In this document: in pieces, positions 62,683 to 64,000 of the stretch
Numbering within the stretch: the stretch's first letter is position 1
Layout: every line of letters begins with the position of its first letter
Assembly (NCBI GenBank): GCA_946481095.1
Contig: CAMLML010000002.1
Coordinates: 40,369 to 104,368 of the forward strand
Length of the DNA stretch: 64,000 nucleotides
Direction of reading: 5' to 3'
DNA from: an uncultured Cellvibrio sp.
GTDB lineage: Bacteria > Pseudomonadota > Gammaproteobacteria > Pseudomonadales > Cellvibrionaceae
The notes under the pieces: generated by a model
The model's input: only the letters and a program-made list of their open reading frames with translations
Told to the model about the DNA's origin: nothing
The model's database searches: none
Translations under genes and position numbers: made by a program

Positions 62683-64000
62683 ATGTACGAGAAAGATAAT
62701 CGTTTGGCCAAACTCAGTTGGCGCGAACGTATTGGCTATGGTTTGGGAGATGCAGGTTTTAATTTTTATTGGGCGATTATTGGTTCCTATCTAGTCTTCT
62801 TTTACACCGACGTATTCGGAATTCCTGCAGCGGCTGCTGCAACCATGGTGCTGGTAACCAAAATTATCGATGCGATTACTGATCCCATCATGGGTGGCAT
62901 TGCCGATCGCACCAACACTCGTTGGGGAAAATTTCGTCCCTATTTGATTTGGGGAGCTTTGCCTATGATGGGCGCAGGTATTCTCACTATGAGTACTCCC
63001 AATCTGGATGAAGATGGAAAATTACTTTGGGCTTACGGTACATACAGTTTATTGATGCTCTGTTACACAGTGCTGAATATGCCATACAACTCATTAAGCG
63101 CTGTGTTGACCGGTAATATTCAGGAACGAAATAGTCTCAACAGTATTCGTTTTTTCTTTGCTTATTTGAGCAGCATTTTAGTGGGTGCTGCCACACCTGA
63201 ATTGGCAGAATATTTTGGTGATGGTGATAGATACAGTGCAAAAGGCTGGCAAATGACCATGACTATTTACGCAGTTATTGCATCCTGTTTATTTGTGGTG
63301 ACTTTTTTTACAACCAAAGAAAGAATCAAGCCTGCCATCACTCAAGAAAAAACCAATCCATTGCAAGATTTAAAAGATCTTTTCACCTGTCGTCCCTGGT
63401 TGATGTTATTTATTGTGGCACTGGTGTTTATGGTGACCATGACGTTGCGCAGTAGTTCTGCTCCCTATTACTTTCGTTATTTTGTCGAACGTCCCGATTT
63501 GCTCGGTACTTATTTGGGTTTGCAAATGGCGGGGTTGATGGTCGGTGCCATGTTCGCTTCAACCGCGACTCGTTATATCGATAAACGAAAATTAATGATG
63601 TTGTTAATGTGTATAGTCGCCAGTTTATCAATTGCCTTCACATTTATTAGCAAGCCGGAGCATTTGGGTGTAGTAGAAGTTTCAACAGATGAAGTGCAGC
63701 TTGATGTAAAAAATTTACTCAGCGGTGAGCATCAGCAAGGCGACAGCTATAAATGGGTGCATCACGAAAAAATATTCTGGATCATCAAAGAACAGGTTCC
63801 ACTCGATCAAAGCGGCCCAGTGATCCAATTAACCGAAGCAAAAGGGAATGTCATCAGCGTGGTACGTACTCGTGCCGATGGTTCAATACAAGACAGTTCC
63901 GAATTGCCTGATGCGGTTATCTGGATGTTTGTTCTGAATATTTTGATCAGTATTGCGCTGGGGTTTAAAGCACCCATTACATGGTCCATGTACGCTGATG
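62683..64000 (+). CDS. GPH-type sugar:cation symporter, cut by the window end
   Basis: At least 439 residues are visible; the frame is open to base 64000. Starts M-YEKDNRLAKLSWRERIGYGLGDAGFNF with the RBS GGAGAG. GPH signatures: DAITDPIMGGIADRTNTRWGKFRPYL and TVLNMPYNSLSAVLT. Membrane segments fill the N-terminal 320 residues. A soluble insert of about 85 residues (327-410; VQLDVKNLLSGEHQQGDSY, TEAKGNVISVVRTRADGS) interrupts the membrane part before WMFVLNILISIALGF, which is unusual for GPH proteins. It likely imports a sugar or uronide; the partner genes suggest gluconate-type metabolism. Confidence 0.85.
   Translation, partial: MYEKDNRLAKLSWRERIGYGLGDAGFNFYWAIIGSYLVFFYTDVFGIPAAAAATMVLVTKIIDAITDPIMGGIADRTNTRWGKFRPYLIWGALPMMGAGILTMSTPNLDEDGKLLWAYGTYSLLMLCYTVLNMPYNSLSAVLTGNIQERNSLNSIRFFFAYLSSILVGAATPELAEYFGDGDRYSAKGWQMTMTIYAVIASCLFVVTFFTTKERIKPAITQEKTNPLQDLKDLFTCRPWLMLFIVALVFMVTMTLRSSSAPYYFRYFVERPDLLGTYLGLQMAGLMVGAMFASTATRYIDKRKLMMLLMCIVASLSIAFTFISKPEHLGVVEVSTDEVQLDVKNLLSGEHQQGDSYKWVHHEKIFWIIKEQVPLDQSGPVIQLTEAKGNVISVVRTRADGSIQDSSELPDAVIWMFVLNILISIALGFKAPITWSMYAD

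Overview
The window looks like a chromosomal segment of a Cellvibrio-like gammaproteobacterium. Three lipoproteins carry a Cys-Gly-rich lipobox followed by a long poly-serine linker. There is a GH67 alpha-glucuronidase with an intact catalytic triad, a GH9 cellulase-type enzyme and a polysaccharide deacetylase. The housekeeping order (purE-purK, ftsH-folP-glmM-tpiA-secG-tRNA-Leu, rpe and trpEGDC, proA-nadD-rsfS-rlmH-mrdA-mrdB-mltB-rlpA-dacA) is that of the Cellvibrio/Pseudomonas side of the Gammaproteobacteria. I saw no prophage, insertion sequence, CRISPR array, rRNA or replication origin.

Layout: 1-2.3 kb, end of a nitrate/sulfonate-type ABC transporter, a small membrane protein, an acetyltransferase and an FKBP. 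2.3-8 kb (minus strand), a DUF3857/transglutaminase protein with a membrane partner, purK-purE and an LpxL-like acyltransferase. 8-12.2 kb, a DUF481 outer-membrane protein, an unknown protein, and a large lipoprotein joining a PQQ sugar-dehydrogenase domain to a diheme cytochrome. 12.5-17.4 kb, an RNA-repair island: slipin, an unusual tRNA-like and hairpin-rich RNA region, RtcB RNA ligase, and the divergent sigma-54 activator RtcR. 17.6-21.9 kb, a DUF6748-like secreted protein, alpha-glucuronidase and polysaccharide deacetylase. 22-28 kb, yhbY, ftsH, folP, glmM, tpiA, secG and tRNA-Leu(GAG). 28.1-31.7 kb, a phosphatase, an isochorismatase-kinase fusion and a DTW protein, followed by a possible small RNA. 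31.7-39 kb, a DUF3530 protein, rpe, a glycosyltransferase and trpEGDC. 39-41 kb, the GH9 enzyme. 41-50 kb, proA, nadD and the cell-elongation/peptidoglycan cluster. 50-57.6 kb, a Gfo/Idh/MocA oxidoreductase, a second DUF3857 protein with a TPR lipoprotein, NDH-2 and a poly-serine lipoprotein. 58-60.9 kb (minus), an acetyltransferase, lipA, lipB, ybeD and a small lipoprotein. 60.9-64 kb, gluconokinase, a GntR-like LacI regulator and a GPH-type symporter cut by the window end.

The most interesting region is 12.46-17.39 kb. A near-consensus -24/-12 promoter lies upstream of rtcB, facing away from rtcR. Downstream of rtcB, on the same strand, is a tRNA-shaped sequence with good D, anticodon and T arms, anticodon UAA in a class I body, a weak 6-nt acceptor arm and an encoded CCA. 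At least seven tight hairpins follow within about 160 nt, and then slipin. I infer a damage-responsive operon in which RtcR/sigma-54 drives a ligase, a structured RNA and a membrane-scaffold protein.

Several palindromic intergenic repeat families recur. One encodes part of the leader of the DUF3530 protein, another encodes the last residues of NadD, and one lies between trpD and trpC. Three LacI-type operator-like sequences lie near the gluconate module and the 56.6-kb lipoprotein.
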